Shown: in pieces, positions 1 to 7,861 of the stretch | Layout: each line of letters begins with the position of its first letter | Position numbering within the stretch: the stretch's first letter is position 1 | Assembly: GCA_014728115.1 (NCBI GenBank) | Contig: WJME01000304.1 | Location: 1 to 64,000, forward strand | Source: Candidatus Zhuqueibacterota bacterium | GTDB lineage: Bacteria > Zhuqueibacterota > Zhuqueibacteria > Residuimicrobiales > Oceaniaggregativiventaceae | Length of the DNA stretch: 64,000 nt | Direction: 5' to 3' | The notes under the pieces: model-generated | Seen by the model: the letters and a program-made list of their open reading frames with translations, nothing else | Database searches by the model: none | Told to the model about the DNA's origin: nothing | Made by a program: the position numbers and the translations under genes

Positions 1-1
1 C

Positions 2-805
2 ATCATCCGCCACCTCCTCACCCGACGTTTCGACATTGCCATAGATCTTTTTGGAAATCCACGTTCAGCATTGCTCACCTTTTTAAGCAGAGCCAAAACA
101 AGGATTGGCGGGGACTTTAGGATGCGTAAACACTTTTACACGCGTTCGATTTCTTTGCCCGATACAAATATATCCTCAATAGATTTTCATCTTGCCTATC
201 TGCAGCCCCTCGACATCGAATTCAAAAAGAGAGATCCCTATCTGACCCTCAGTGAGGCGGAACAACAGTGGGCCAACTCTTATTTGCTAGAAAAAAAAAT
301 CCATCTCGATAAAACGATTATTGGACTTCATCCCGGAGCGACCTGGCCAGCCAAACGGTGGATGCCTCAAAGATTTGCACAATTGGCAGACAGACTAACA
401 GACAGAGGATACCAAGTCATATTTACCATGGGGCCAAACGAACAATCTCTTTTAAAAGAGGTATTTAAATACACAACAAAGACATTTACTCCCCCCGAGC
501 TATTGACTTTGCGACAACTGACTGCATTGATCTCGCTATTTCATGTCTATGTATCCAATGACTGCGGTCCCATGCATATCGGGCCTGCGGTAAACACACC
601 CACAGTGGGAATATTCGGTCCGGGCGAACCGCATATATGGTTTCCATACTCGCCCGATAACGGTCATCAACTGGTCTATCATCAAATCGATTGCAGCCAG
701 TGTCACCAGGATTTCTGCGAAAAGATGGATTGTATGAAAGCCATCACAGTACATTATGTATTGGATAGAATTTCTGTTGCCTTGAATAGGGGAAAAACAA
801 AATGA
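2..805 (+). CDS. Glycosyltransferase family 9 (ADP-heptose:LPS heptosyltransferase-like), 5' end outside the window
   Basis: The open frame continues to the left edge, and its first 23 codons (ending IDLFGNPRSA) match the usual family motif. The TTG at 71 is therefore internal and the true start lies upstream. Family 9 enzymes add heptose or related sugars to the lipopolysaccharide core at the inner face of the inner membrane. Visible motifs are GLHPGATWPAKRW (donor-binding strand and loop) and SNDCGPMHIGPA followed by PTVGIFGP, the usual C-terminal sugar-nucleotide site. A cysteine cluster (CSQCHQDFC...C) sits near the end, as in many members. The stop overlaps the next start (ATGA), so the two genes are translationally coupled. 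The exact acceptor is not readable from sequence. Confidence 0.9.
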   Translation: MIRHLLTRRFDIAIDLFGNPRSALLTFLSRAKTRIGGDFRMRKHFYTRSISLPDTNISSIDFHLAYLQPLDIEFKKRDPYLTLSEAEQQWANSYLLEKKIHLDKTIIGLHPGATWPAKRWMPQRFAQLADRLTDRGYQVIFTMGPNEQSLLKEVFKYTTKTFTPPELLTLRQLTALISLFHVYVSNDCGPMHIGPAVNTPTVGIFGPGEPHIWFPYSPDNGHQLVYHQIDCSQCHQDFCEKMDCMKAITVHYVLDRISVALNRGKTK

Positions 806-1296
806 ACAAACATCCTCAAATCATCGTCGATGGATATAACATGATCTTGAGAACCCAACCTAAACCATTTGGCGATGAAAATGACATTTGGCAAGCCCGA
901 CAAGCCCTAATCGATCGTCTTGCAGCCTACAAGTCACAAAAAAATATCAATATCACCATCGTATTTGACGGCAGTCAGCCTTTTCCTGACAATCATGCTC
1001 ACCGAAGATCCGGTATCCATATACGATTTGCCAAAATCGCGGACTCGCTGATTAAAGAAATTGTCGACCATGCCCGGCAGCCGCGCAACGTCACGGTGGT
1101 CACATCTGATCGGGATCTGGCCTTTACAGTACGGTCTCAAGGCGCTCACACAATGGCGGTCGAAGCTTTTGAAAAAAAGTTAAAAGACAGCACCAATCCC
1201 GGTAAAGAATATGAAGCAAAATATAATGCGCAGCTCTCTGACAAGGAAGTAAAAGCGTGGCTAGAGTTATTCAAAGGAAACTCTGAAAAGAATTGA
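802..1296 (+). CDS. YacP-like NYN (PIN-fold) domain protein
   Basis: This 164-residue protein matches the YacP/DUF901 NYN nuclease family, whose Bacillus member (Rae1) cleaves mRNA in a ribosome-dependent way. The acidic metal-binding positions are recognisable: IIVDGYNMI at the N-terminus, IVFDGS near residue 50 and VVTSDRDLA near residue 100. The length is that of the whole family, so nothing is missing. It overlaps the preceding glycosyltransferase by four bases and probably shares its transcript. A role in RNA turnover is inferred from the family only. Confidence 0.85.
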   Translation: MNKHPQIIVDGYNMILRTQPKPFGDENDIWQARQALIDRLAAYKSQKNINITIVFDGSQPFPDNHAHRRSGIHIRFAKIADSLIKEIVDHARQPRNVTVVTSDRDLAFTVRSQGAHTMAVEAFEKKLKDSTNPGKEYEAKYNAQLSDKEVKAWLELFKGNSEKN

Positions 1297-1344
1297 GATT
1301 CTATCACCATCCTATCATCGTTAACTTGACGTTATAGGCCCAGA

Positions 1345-2688
1345 ATGAGTAAAACACAAAACAATCTGCAAAAAGTCATGTTTCGGCGCAAAGCTGCGGT
1401 CGCCGCCATTGTGGTTGCAACCTTTTTATTTCTCGTTTTCATCAATATCATTAGTGCGTATATCCTGCAACGTATGGGTACCCTTTTAAAAGATTCGCAA
1501 AGTGAACGGTTACGCTCAACGGCATTATTGGCAGCAGAATTACTAGAGCGCGATCTGACTTTTTTTGACGATCCATATGAAAGAGGACTGGCGAGAATCA
1601 CTTTGGCGCAAATTCGCACTGAACACCAGCTGGAGGCTGCCTATATCATTGATGCAGATCGTACAATATTACTGGACTCCCGCCCAGAGCTCGAATGGCA
1701 AACAATGCGCAGTTATTTGACGCAGGACAGCATCCTGATCAAGCAGGCTCTGGAAAAAGAGAATGCAGTATCTCCCCTCTATAGTATTGAAGGCAACTAT
1801 TTTAAAAATGTGTATCAACGATTAAGCCCTCTCCAGGGTCACCCGGTGATTCTGGTCCTTGAAGCAAATGCCGGATTTTTCCGTGCTTTGGAACAGTTTC
1901 GGGGAGCTTTGATTGTCGCAGCGATCACCAGCGGTATATTGTTGATTTTTCTCACCGGATTTCTCATCATAGCCACCTCCCGGTTTTTGCGAACCGAACG
2001 CCAGCTGGAACAATCTCAAAGACTGGCTTCTCTGGGGCAAATGGCAGCGACCGTTGCCCATGAAATCCGTAATCCCCTGGGCATCATCAAGAGCAGCAGT
2101 GATATTTTGAAAAAGAAAATCACTCCGAACAATCACACCGAACTCATCGAATATATCGATGATGAGGTCCAGCGCATCAATCGACTGATAAGTGACTTTT
2201 TAGCTCTTTCAAAACAGCCACAGCTGACCCTAGAAAAATACAATCTCACCCATCAACTAGAGTCGCTTGTGGATACTCTGAACCAGGCCCATCCCGACAT
2301 TACATTCAAATCCAGGATCGCTCCGGACCTTTTCGTCCATTACGATCAAGATCGATTGCAACAAGTTCTGTTAAACATATTGCAGAACAGTATTCAAGCC
2401 CTGGAGGGCAGATCCGGTGAAATCGAAATAACTGCAGAGACTTTTCGCGCAAAAAGAAAACCGTTCCTGGCCATCAAAATTTCGGATAATGGTCCGGGCA
2501 TTAAAACCAACCCCGAACAAATTTTTGAACCGTTTTACACGACGAAATCTCGTGGAACCGGTTTGGGACTCGCTGTGAGCAAACGCATCATCGAAGCCCA
2601 TAACGGCTCCATCCGGGTTAGCAATCAGAAACCGACAGGATTGCGGGTCGAACTCGAATTTCCTGCGAACAAAGAGGAGAAAAGATAA
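1345..2688 (+). CDS. Membrane-bound sensor histidine kinase, NtrB/AtoS type
   Basis: 447 residues. A first membrane helix near residues 17-42 is followed by an extracytoplasmic sensor region of about 140 residues and a second helix near 188-212. The HisKA dimerisation domain contains the phosphorylated histidine in VAHEIRNPLG. The ATPase domain has the N box (NILQNSIQAL), G1 (DNGPGI) and G2 (GTGLGLA). I see no convincing PAS or HAMP domain between helix 2 and HisKA. The regulator gene starts one base after this stop, so the two form a cognate pair that would phosphorylate and activate a sigma-54 enhancer-binding protein. The signal is unknown. Confidence 0.93.
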   Translation: MSKTQNNLQKVMFRRKAAVAAIVVATFLFLVFINIISAYILQRMGTLLKDSQSERLRSTALLAAELLERDLTFFDDPYERGLARITLAQIRTEHQLEAAYIIDADRTILLDSRPELEWQTMRSYLTQDSILIKQALEKENAVSPLYSIEGNYFKNVYQRLSPLQGHPVILVLEANAGFFRALEQFRGALIVAAITSGILLIFLTGFLIIATSRFLRTERQLEQSQRLASLGQMAATVAHEIRNPLGIIKSSSDILKKKITPNNHTELIEYIDDEVQRINRLISDFLALSKQPQLTLEKYNLTHQLESLVDTLNQAHPDITFKSRIAPDLFVHYDQDRLQQVLLNILQNSIQALEGRSGEIEITAETFRAKRKPFLAIKISDNGPGIKTNPEQIFEPFYTTKSRGTGLGLAVSKRIIEAHNGSIRVSNQKPTGLRVELEFPANKEEKR

Positions 2689-2689
2689 T

Positions 2690-4063
2690 ATGCAAGGCCG
2701 CATACTCGTCATCGATGATGAAAAACGTCTATGTACCCTGTTGAAAACCGCCATTGAATCTCCCCAACTGGCTGTTGCGACGGCTAACACCGGAGAATCT
2801 GCATTGGCTGCGTTTGAACTGGAAAAATTTGATATCGTCATCAGTGATATTAAAATGCCCGGTCTATCAGGATTGGATGTCCTTGAACACATTAAAAGGA
2901 TCTCACCGGAAACAGAAGTCCTTCTCATGACCGCCTATGCAGAAACCCAAACCGCTGTACAAGCGATGAAAATGGGTGCATTTGACTATTTGATCAAACC
3001 ATTTGAAATGGATGAACTTTCTCTTAAAATAGAACAAATTTTGGAAAAGCAGGCTCTCAAACAGGAAAACCAAAATTTACGACAACAAGTGCAACATCGA
3101 TTTTCGTTGGATAACATGGTCGGAAAAAGCGGGGCCATGCAGCGAGTATATGAACTGGTGCATAAAGTGGCAAACAGCGATGCGACCGTACTGATCCGCG
3201 GAGAGAGCGGAACGGGCAAAGAGCTGATCGCCAAGGCTCTGCATTTTATGAGCCAGCGCAAGGAACACCCCTTTTTTACGGTAAATTGCGGAGCCCTGCC
3301 CGACAATCTGCTAGAGAGCGAACTCTTTGGCCATGAAAAAGGAGCGTTTACAGGGGCTGACAAAGAAAAACCCGGACAATTTGAACTGGCCAACAAAGGG
3401 ACGCTATTTCTGGATGAAATTGGTGAACTCACACTCCCCACCCAGGTCAAATTGCTCCGAGTCTTACAGTCACATGAAATATTGCGTTTGGGAGGGACTC
3501 GACCCCTTAGGGTAGAGGCCAGAGTGATCAGTGCCACCAACCGCCCCCTTGAATCTATGGTCAAAGAGAAAACGTTTAGAGAGGATCTCTATTATCGCAT
3601 AAATGTCTTTCCAATAACCCTTCCACCATTGAGAGACAGACGTCAGGATATTCCCGAACTCGTATCCCACTTTTTGGTCAAACAAAATCATGCACCGGAT
3701 GGTATTCAAGCTAAAGCCTTGAATCTCCTTATGGATTATCCATGGCCCGGCAATGTGCGGGAATTGGAAAACGTCATTGAAAGAGCACTCATTCTGGCAT
3801 CCGGGCAACCCATCCAACCCAATGATCTCCCTCCTCATATCCGGGGAGAAGCGGAGACCCCTTTGCAGCATCATTTAGAAGAACAAACTTGGATGACACT
3901 GGACGAGATGGAAAAACGGCTTATCGTGCGCTCTTTGCAGGATATGCAGGGCAACAAAACCGAAGCAGCAAAACGTCTGGGCATCACCAGGCGTCAGCTC
4001 TATTCAAAGGTAGAAAGGTTATTCCCCGGCGGTTTTCAGGATATCGAAAACCATGAGTGGTGA
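2690..4063 (+). CDS. Sigma-54-dependent NtrC-family response regulator
   Basis: 457 residues in three domains. The receiver (1-120) is intact, with phospho-acceptor Asp53 (VISDIKMPG), Thr81 and Lys103 (LIKPF). The AAA+ domain (about 145-370) has Walker A GESGTGKE, the sigma-54 contact loop GAFTGA and an LFLDEIGE Walker B region. A Fis-type helix-turn-helix lies at the C-terminus (TEAAKRLGITRRQLYSKV). It is co-transcribed with the kinase just upstream. Target promoters are not evident here, although the HU gene downstream has a promoter sequence that could be read as sigma-54-like (4179-4208). Confidence 0.95.
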   Translation: MQGRILVIDDEKRLCTLLKTAIESPQLAVATANTGESALAAFELEKFDIVISDIKMPGLSGLDVLEHIKRISPETEVLLMTAYAETQTAVQAMKMGAFDYLIKPFEMDELSLKIEQILEKQALKQENQNLRQQVQHRFSLDNMVGKSGAMQRVYELVHKVANSDATVLIRGESGTGKELIAKALHFMSQRKEHPFFTVNCGALPDNLLESELFGHEKGAFTGADKEKPGQFELANKGTLFLDEIGELTLPTQVKLLRVLQSHEILRLGGTRPLRVEARVISATNRPLESMVKEKTFREDLYYRINVFPITLPPLRDRRQDIPELVSHFLVKQNHAPDGIQAKALNLLMDYPWPGNVRELENVIERALILASGQPIQPNDLPPHIRGEAETPLQHHLEEQTWMTLDEMEKRLIVRSLQDMQGNKTEAAKRLGITRRQLYSKVERLFPGGFQDIENHEW

Positions 4064-4178
4064 TTTAACCAAGCCATCCGGTTATATTTGGTTATATAGC
4101 CACAGAGTCAAACAGTTGTACTCCCGCAGCAAAACCTCGAATGTTTGTTTTTATTACACTTAAAAAAATCAATCTTTC

Positions 4179-4208
4179 TTGAAATTTTTGGCATATCTTT
4201 TGTAATAA
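4179..4208 (+). promoter_or_regulatory. Candidate promoter of the HU/HU-LysM operon
   Basis: TTGAAA at 4179-4184 and TAATAA at 4203-4208, 18 bases apart, fit a housekeeping promoter. The same stretch contains TGGCATATCTTTTGTA (4189-4204). This resembles a sigma-54 -24/-12 element except for a T in place of the -12 C. It would give a leader of roughly 40 bases before the GTG at 4250. Both readings are sequence matches only. Confidence 0.35.
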
Positions 4209-4249
4209 GGTAAAGTGAAATCGGGCACAAATGATGAATAGGTGGGACG

Positions 4250-4537
4250 GTGAATACCAATCAAATTGTAAAAATCTTGTCTGAAAGATTGAACAAGCCT
4301 CAAACGGAAATCAGACCGTTCCTTGACTCTACATTCAATGTGCTCAAATCACAGTTCGGCAAGCAAAAAGGAGTGACGTTTACGAATTTTGGAACGTTTG
4401 CAGTACGCAAACGAGAGAAACGAAAATCCTATAATCCTTTCAAAGAATTTTATGTAATGTTACCTCCAAAGTTAATGCTGACCTTTCGTCCCAGTGCATC
4501 CCTGAAAGAAAACATGCCGAAGCGGAGGAAAGGATGA
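4250..4537 (+). CDS. HU/IHF-family DNA-binding protein, divergent
   Basis: A 95-residue protein of HU length with the family order: N-terminal helices (NQIVKILSERLNKPQTEI), then a FTNFGTFAVR strand where HU normally has GFGTF. The beta-arm is altered: the usual NPQTGE tip is replaced by NPFKEF and an MLPPKLMLTFRP strand follows. HU proteins bend and coat DNA as dimers. The start is a GTG behind a purine-rich GGTGGGAC. It overlaps the following HU-LysM gene by ATGA, which makes a heterodimer of the two an attractive inference. Confidence 0.85.
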   Translation: MNTNQIVKILSERLNKPQTEIRPFLDSTFNVLKSQFGKQKGVTFTNFGTFAVRKREKRKSYNPFKEFYVMLPPKLMLTFRPSASLKENMPKRRKG

Positions 4538-5502
4538 GCGAAAAGATCACATTACAAGAACTCGTCGATTTAATTGCCGAACAAACCGGTGAAACGAAAC
4601 AGTTTACTCAGGACTTTATTCACGAGCTGCCGGATGTGATCCAGCAAGGCCTAAGAGAGGATGGTCAAGTCAACTTGAAGGGTCTTGGTATTTTTCGACT
4701 GAAATGGGTCAAAGCCAGGACTGGCAGGAATCCTCAAACGGGTGAAGAGATACGGATTCCCGGTAGAAATCGAATCGTGTTCAAACCCGATAAAGAGCTG
4801 CGTGAATATGTAAATAGAAAATATGCCCATTTAAAGCCCAAAATTCTTAAACAAAAACAAGCAGAAATTCTTGATTGGGATGAAAACAATAACTCGCAGC
4901 CGAAAAAAAGTAAAGCCGTTTGGTGGGCAGCAGCAGCACTCTTGATTTTACTTTTTGCAGCCTGGTTATTGACAAAGCCTGACAATACAAAAATCGCTCA
5001 ACACAGTTCTATTACAGCACCGGAAAAACAGGATACTCGGATCAATCCTGAAGAAAAAGAGACACACATTGAACACGAAAACACAGCAATATCCCATAAA
5101 GACACAACAAAGGCGGTTCAACAAACACCAAAAAGCAGCAATGATCATACGGTAGAACCCGGTGAGAATCTCTGGAGTTTAGCGGCAGAGAATTATAACA
5201 ATGGATTTTATTGGCCAAACGTATACCGTGTCAATTATGAACAAATTCCGAATCCCGACGAAATCTATCCCGGACTGATCATAAGAATTCCGGCTTTTCA
5301 AGGAAGCCCAACAAATCTGACGCGCCGTGATTCAGCAGATATTGCACAAGGATACTATCTGACTTATTTGGCATACAAAAATTTGTCCAGGCCTTATGCG
5401 GACAATTATCTAAGAGTCTCAAAAAAGTTTAACGCCCTCAATGACCTGTTTGAAGGTCACCATAAAGAGAGGGTATTGGCCCAGATTGAAAAAGGTCAAT
5501 AA
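4534..5502 (+). CDS. HU domain - transmembrane anchor - LysM fusion protein
   Basis: 322 residues. Residues 1-92 are a canonical HU domain (LKGLGIFRLKW, then the arm tip GRNPQTGEEIRIPGRNRI and VFKPDKELRE). A single strongly hydrophobic helix lies at 128-146, preceded by KKSK, which puts the HU domain in the cytoplasm. After a polar, Thr/Lys/Glu-rich linker (150-203) comes a LysM module at about 204-254 (HTVEPGENLWSLAAENY ... NPDEIYPGLIIRIP), which in other proteins binds peptidoglycan. About 65 C-terminal residues are of unknown fold. The architecture suggests a tether between nucleoid and cell wall; that role is inference. A strong AGGAAAGG lies upstream and a terminator follows. Confidence 0.9.
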   Translation: MSEKITLQELVDLIAEQTGETKQFTQDFIHELPDVIQQGLREDGQVNLKGLGIFRLKWVKARTGRNPQTGEEIRIPGRNRIVFKPDKELREYVNRKYAHLKPKILKQKQAEILDWDENNNSQPKKSKAVWWAAAALLILLFAAWLLTKPDNTKIAQHSSITAPEKQDTRINPEEKETHIEHENTAISHKDTTKAVQQTPKSSNDHTVEPGENLWSLAAENYNNGFYWPNVYRVNYEQIPNPDEIYPGLIIRIPAFQGSPTNLTRRDSADIAQGYYLTYLAYKNLSRPYADNYLRVSKKFNALNDLFEGHHKERVLAQIEKGQ

Positions 5503-5564
5503 ACGGTTCCCAAATCCCCTCGTCAGGGGGGAGCTCCCAACTCCCCCCGTCCGTCCCCCAAGAG

Positions 5565-5596
5565 GCCCAGGCTGAAAAGCCTGGGCTTTATTTTTT
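5565..5596 (+). terminator. Rho-independent terminator of the HU-LysM operon
   Basis: A perfect 9-bp stem (GCCCAGGCT / AGCCTGGGC, 5565-5573 and 5578-5586) with a GAAA loop is followed by TTTATTTTTT. It overlaps the stop codon of the convergent phosphatase gene at 5588. Confidence 0.9.
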
Positions 5597-6124
5597 GATC
5601 CATTTAAACCATCCATTCTTTTTAGGAGCACGAGATTCGTTTCCCTCGATTCTGGCTGACAAAACGGGTAAAATACGCAAAAGTTCATCATTAATTTGTT
5701 CTCTGGTCGCACGAAAGACATCCAGGCTCAATCCCACGGGATCGGCAATATCGTAATCCGCATCTTGATCAGCAGCATTTCTGGCATATTCACGCAAGCG
5801 AAACACCTTGGACTTTTCCTGGGGATACTCGTTTTCTATAAAATCGATATGCTCTTGAGACATGACAAAAACAAGATCCATCCTTTTCAACCATTCCAAA
5901 TCAATACCTCGAGAGCTATGAGGCGTAAGATCGATCTCTATTTCCCGTAACACCTGTATTGCCTCTTGAGCTGCCGGGGCACCTGTGATTCCTAAAGTAC
6001 CAGCAGATTCGATTCTGGTCATATTTTTCCAACCAGGAGGAATAATGGATTTGAACATATATTCGGCCATTGGACTGCGGCAGATATTTCCCGAGCACAC
6101 AAATCCGATTTGAAAATTTTTCAT
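5588..6124 (-). CDS. Low-molecular-weight protein tyrosine phosphatase
   Basis: 178 residues. The catalytic P-loop is at the N-terminus as in the whole family: C10-SGNIC-R16-S, with Cys10 the nucleophile and Arg16 the phosphate binder. The general-acid loop appears as IADPVG. The C-terminal tail (about 30 residues, ending KKNGWFKWIKK) is longer and more basic than the usual 150-residue enzyme. Relatives act on tyrosine kinases of capsule export or as arsenate reductases; neither partner is present nearby, so the substrate is open. Transcribed alone, convergent with the HU-LysM gene. Confidence 0.92.
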   Translation of the reverse strand: MKNFQIGFVCSGNICRSPMAEYMFKSIIPPGWKNMTRIESAGTLGITGAPAAQEAIQVLREIEIDLTPHSSRGIDLEWLKRMDLVFVMSQEHIDFIENEYPQEKSKVFRLREYARNAADQDADYDIADPVGLSLDVFRATREQINDELLRILPVLSARIEGNESRAPKKNGWFKWIKK

Positions 6125-6189
6125 TCGTCTTCTCCTTGGTTATAGCGCGCAACCGATATTCTTATTGAATATTGGAATTATTTTTCTTA

Positions 6190-6215
6190 ATGTGATTTAA
6201 TAGCACAGATCACAT
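6190..6215. promoter_or_regulatory. Inverted repeat ATGTGAT-N12-ATCACAT upstream of the lipoprotein gene
   Basis: Seven-base perfect arms at 6190-6196 and 6209-6215 lie just before the gene starting at 6233. They overlap the -10 region of a possible promoter (TTGAAT, then TAATGT 17 bases later). The arms resemble CRP/FNR half-sites but the 12-base spacer is too long for that family. Operator function is a guess. Confidence 0.3.
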
Positions 6216-6232
6216 GTTATGGAGAGTACCTC

Positions 6233-7372
6233 ATGCGATATTTAGTCCTTATCTTTGCACTCTTGATTGGGTGTGGTCCTCGAGAAAAAACAGTAGACCT
6301 GAAACTTTTAAACGAACCAGCCTTTGATATTCCTTTTGAGACTGATATTCCAGCCAAAGAGAAACCCTTGGGTAATGAACATTTAAACCTGCAAACTGCA
6401 CCCGCCACATTAACTCTGGAAAGCCCCTCATCTCCTGCCTGGAAATGGCATGGCATCGTCAAAGCGAATGTCCCAAAGGGAACACAAAAAGTCAAAGAAA
6501 CAGACAAATCCTTATTTAACTGGCTCGACCATAAAAACGGTCAATTGCTCCTGCTTCAGGGTCTGGATTCGGTTCTTGTTTATAATTACGGCAACCAGCT
6601 TCCCCCAGGCGTCCCTGCTGACCGTGCCAGGTCCTCTTATATCCATCCTATCTGGTCCCCATCGGGCGTTATGGTCACAGACGACTTTCCCGAGGATCAT
6701 TTACATCATCGGGGACTTTCATGGATGTGGCCAGGTGTATATATCGACAAAGATACATTAGACCACTGGCATATCAAAGGAATAAAAACAGAATTTAGCC
6801 GATGGTTGGGCAAATATGTTGGCCCTCTTTGTGCAACTCTGGGCGTTGAAAATGAATGGATATATAAAGAAAAATCAGTTCTAAAAGAAACAGTTTGGAT
6901 AAAAGCCTTTAAACAAACTACAAATGCTCGTGCTATCGATCTGTCGCTTACCCTTGAAGCTAAAGTCCCTATAAAGCTTCAGGGAAAAGTTGAAAAAGGG
7001 TATGGAGGACTTTGTCTGCGTCTGGCTCCCAGAGAGGAACCCGCCATCCTTTCACCCAGAGGATGGGAAGCAGACAGTGACCTGGAACCCCTGGCATGGA
7101 CAGATCAGTCCGGTTTGTTTACGATGAAGCAACAAATGGCAGGCATTGCAATATTTCAGCATTCTGACAATCCCGATTTTCCGGCGGGCTGGACGCTGCG
7201 TCATTATGGATTTTTGGGCGTTGCCTGGCCAGGCATGAACAAGGTCGAGTTGGAACCAGGCAATCCCGTGCATATGCGCTTTCGTATTTGGGTTCATGAT
7301 GGTGATGCTGTCAGTGCAAATGTCAACGACGCATATCAATACTTTTTGTCCCCTCCAGAAATCATCTGGTAG
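6233..7372 (+). CDS. Lipoprotein of the DUF6807 (PmoA-annotated) family
   Basis: 379 residues. The N-terminus is a lipoprotein signal: MRYLVLIFALLIGC, with Cys14 in an L-I-G-C lipobox, so the protein is exported and lipidated. The body carries the family hallmark HHRGLSWMWPG near residue 155 and a PIWSPSGVMVTDDFPEDH stretch just before it. Some databases label this family 'methane oxygenase PmoA', but it has no resemblance to the membrane monooxygenase subunit and that name should not be trusted. Members often occur with carbohydrate-catabolic genes. No biochemical function can be assigned. A DUF2809 gene follows after four bases. Confidence 0.75.
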   Translation: MRYLVLIFALLIGCGPREKTVDLKLLNEPAFDIPFETDIPAKEKPLGNEHLNLQTAPATLTLESPSSPAWKWHGIVKANVPKGTQKVKETDKSLFNWLDHKNGQLLLLQGLDSVLVYNYGNQLPPGVPADRARSSYIHPIWSPSGVMVTDDFPEDHLHHRGLSWMWPGVYIDKDTLDHWHIKGIKTEFSRWLGKYVGPLCATLGVENEWIYKEKSVLKETVWIKAFKQTTNARAIDLSLTLEAKVPIKLQGKVEKGYGGLCLRLAPREEPAILSPRGWEADSDLEPLAWTDQSGLFTMKQQMAGIAIFQHSDNPDFPAGWTLRHYGFLGVAWPGMNKVELEPGNPVHMRFRIWVHDGDAVSANVNDAYQYFLSPPEIIW

Positions 7373-7376
7373 GCCA

Positions 7377-7799
7377 ATGCGTCTTAAAAAACACCGAATT
7401 CACCTGTTTGTCATACTGTGTTTGCTTGTTCCGATCGGGTTGGTTACTAAATTTTATGCCGGACCTTTTGAAGCGTGGATTCATTCTTTTGCTGGAGATA
7501 TTTTGTATCCAGTATTCTGGATGTTTCTGATCTTTTTCATTAAACCGAAATGGCCTGTTCCCAGTGTTTCTGGGATTGTTTTTCTTTCGTGCACGCTGGT
7601 AGAGATCTCGCAATTATTTTCTACACCCGGCTTGCAAGAGTTGCGATCCACATTTATCGGACGCACCCTGTTTGGAACTCATTTTGTTTTTATGGATATA
7701 CTCTATTATGCTGTGGGTTGTCTCTTTGGAGCATTCACTTATCATCGTATCAAACATTTGACTTTTCATAAAAATGCCGATCCCCAATTTACCACCTGA
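7377..7799 (+). CDS. DUF2809 family integral membrane protein
   Basis: 140 residues with four hydrophobic segments. The family signature runs through it: GLVTKFYAGPF near the N-terminus, GDILYPVFW, LVEISQLFS and the C-terminal IGRTLFGTHFVFMDILYYAVG. I chose ATG 7377, four bases after the preceding stop. The frame is open further upstream, but that part only shadows the lipoprotein gene. The function of the family is unknown. Confidence 0.85.
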   Translation: MRLKKHRIHLFVILCLLVPIGLVTKFYAGPFEAWIHSFAGDILYPVFWMFLIFFIKPKWPVPSVSGIVFLSCTLVEISQLFSTPGLQELRSTFIGRTLFGTHFVFMDILYYAVGCLFGAFTYHRIKHLTFHKNADPQFTT

Positions 7800-7861
7800 T
7801 AAATCAAGTGTTTGTGAATCCACTTTTCTCTTGTTATCACTCGTCAGGAGACAGAAAAAGA

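Noticed and set aside
6190-6215. CRP/FNR binding site
   Set aside because: The TGTGA and TCACA halves are far too widely spaced for a CRP site; kept only as an unnamed inverted repeat.
6233-7372. Methane monooxygenase subunit PmoA
   Set aside because: The database label of the DUF6807 family is misleading; this is a soluble lipoprotein without the membrane helices or metal ligands of the monooxygenase.
7808-7861. Upstream GTG start of the FAD/Fe-S dehydrogenase
   Set aside because: ATG 7862 has AGGAG at a suitable distance and gives an N-terminus typical of the family; the extra 18 residues do not.
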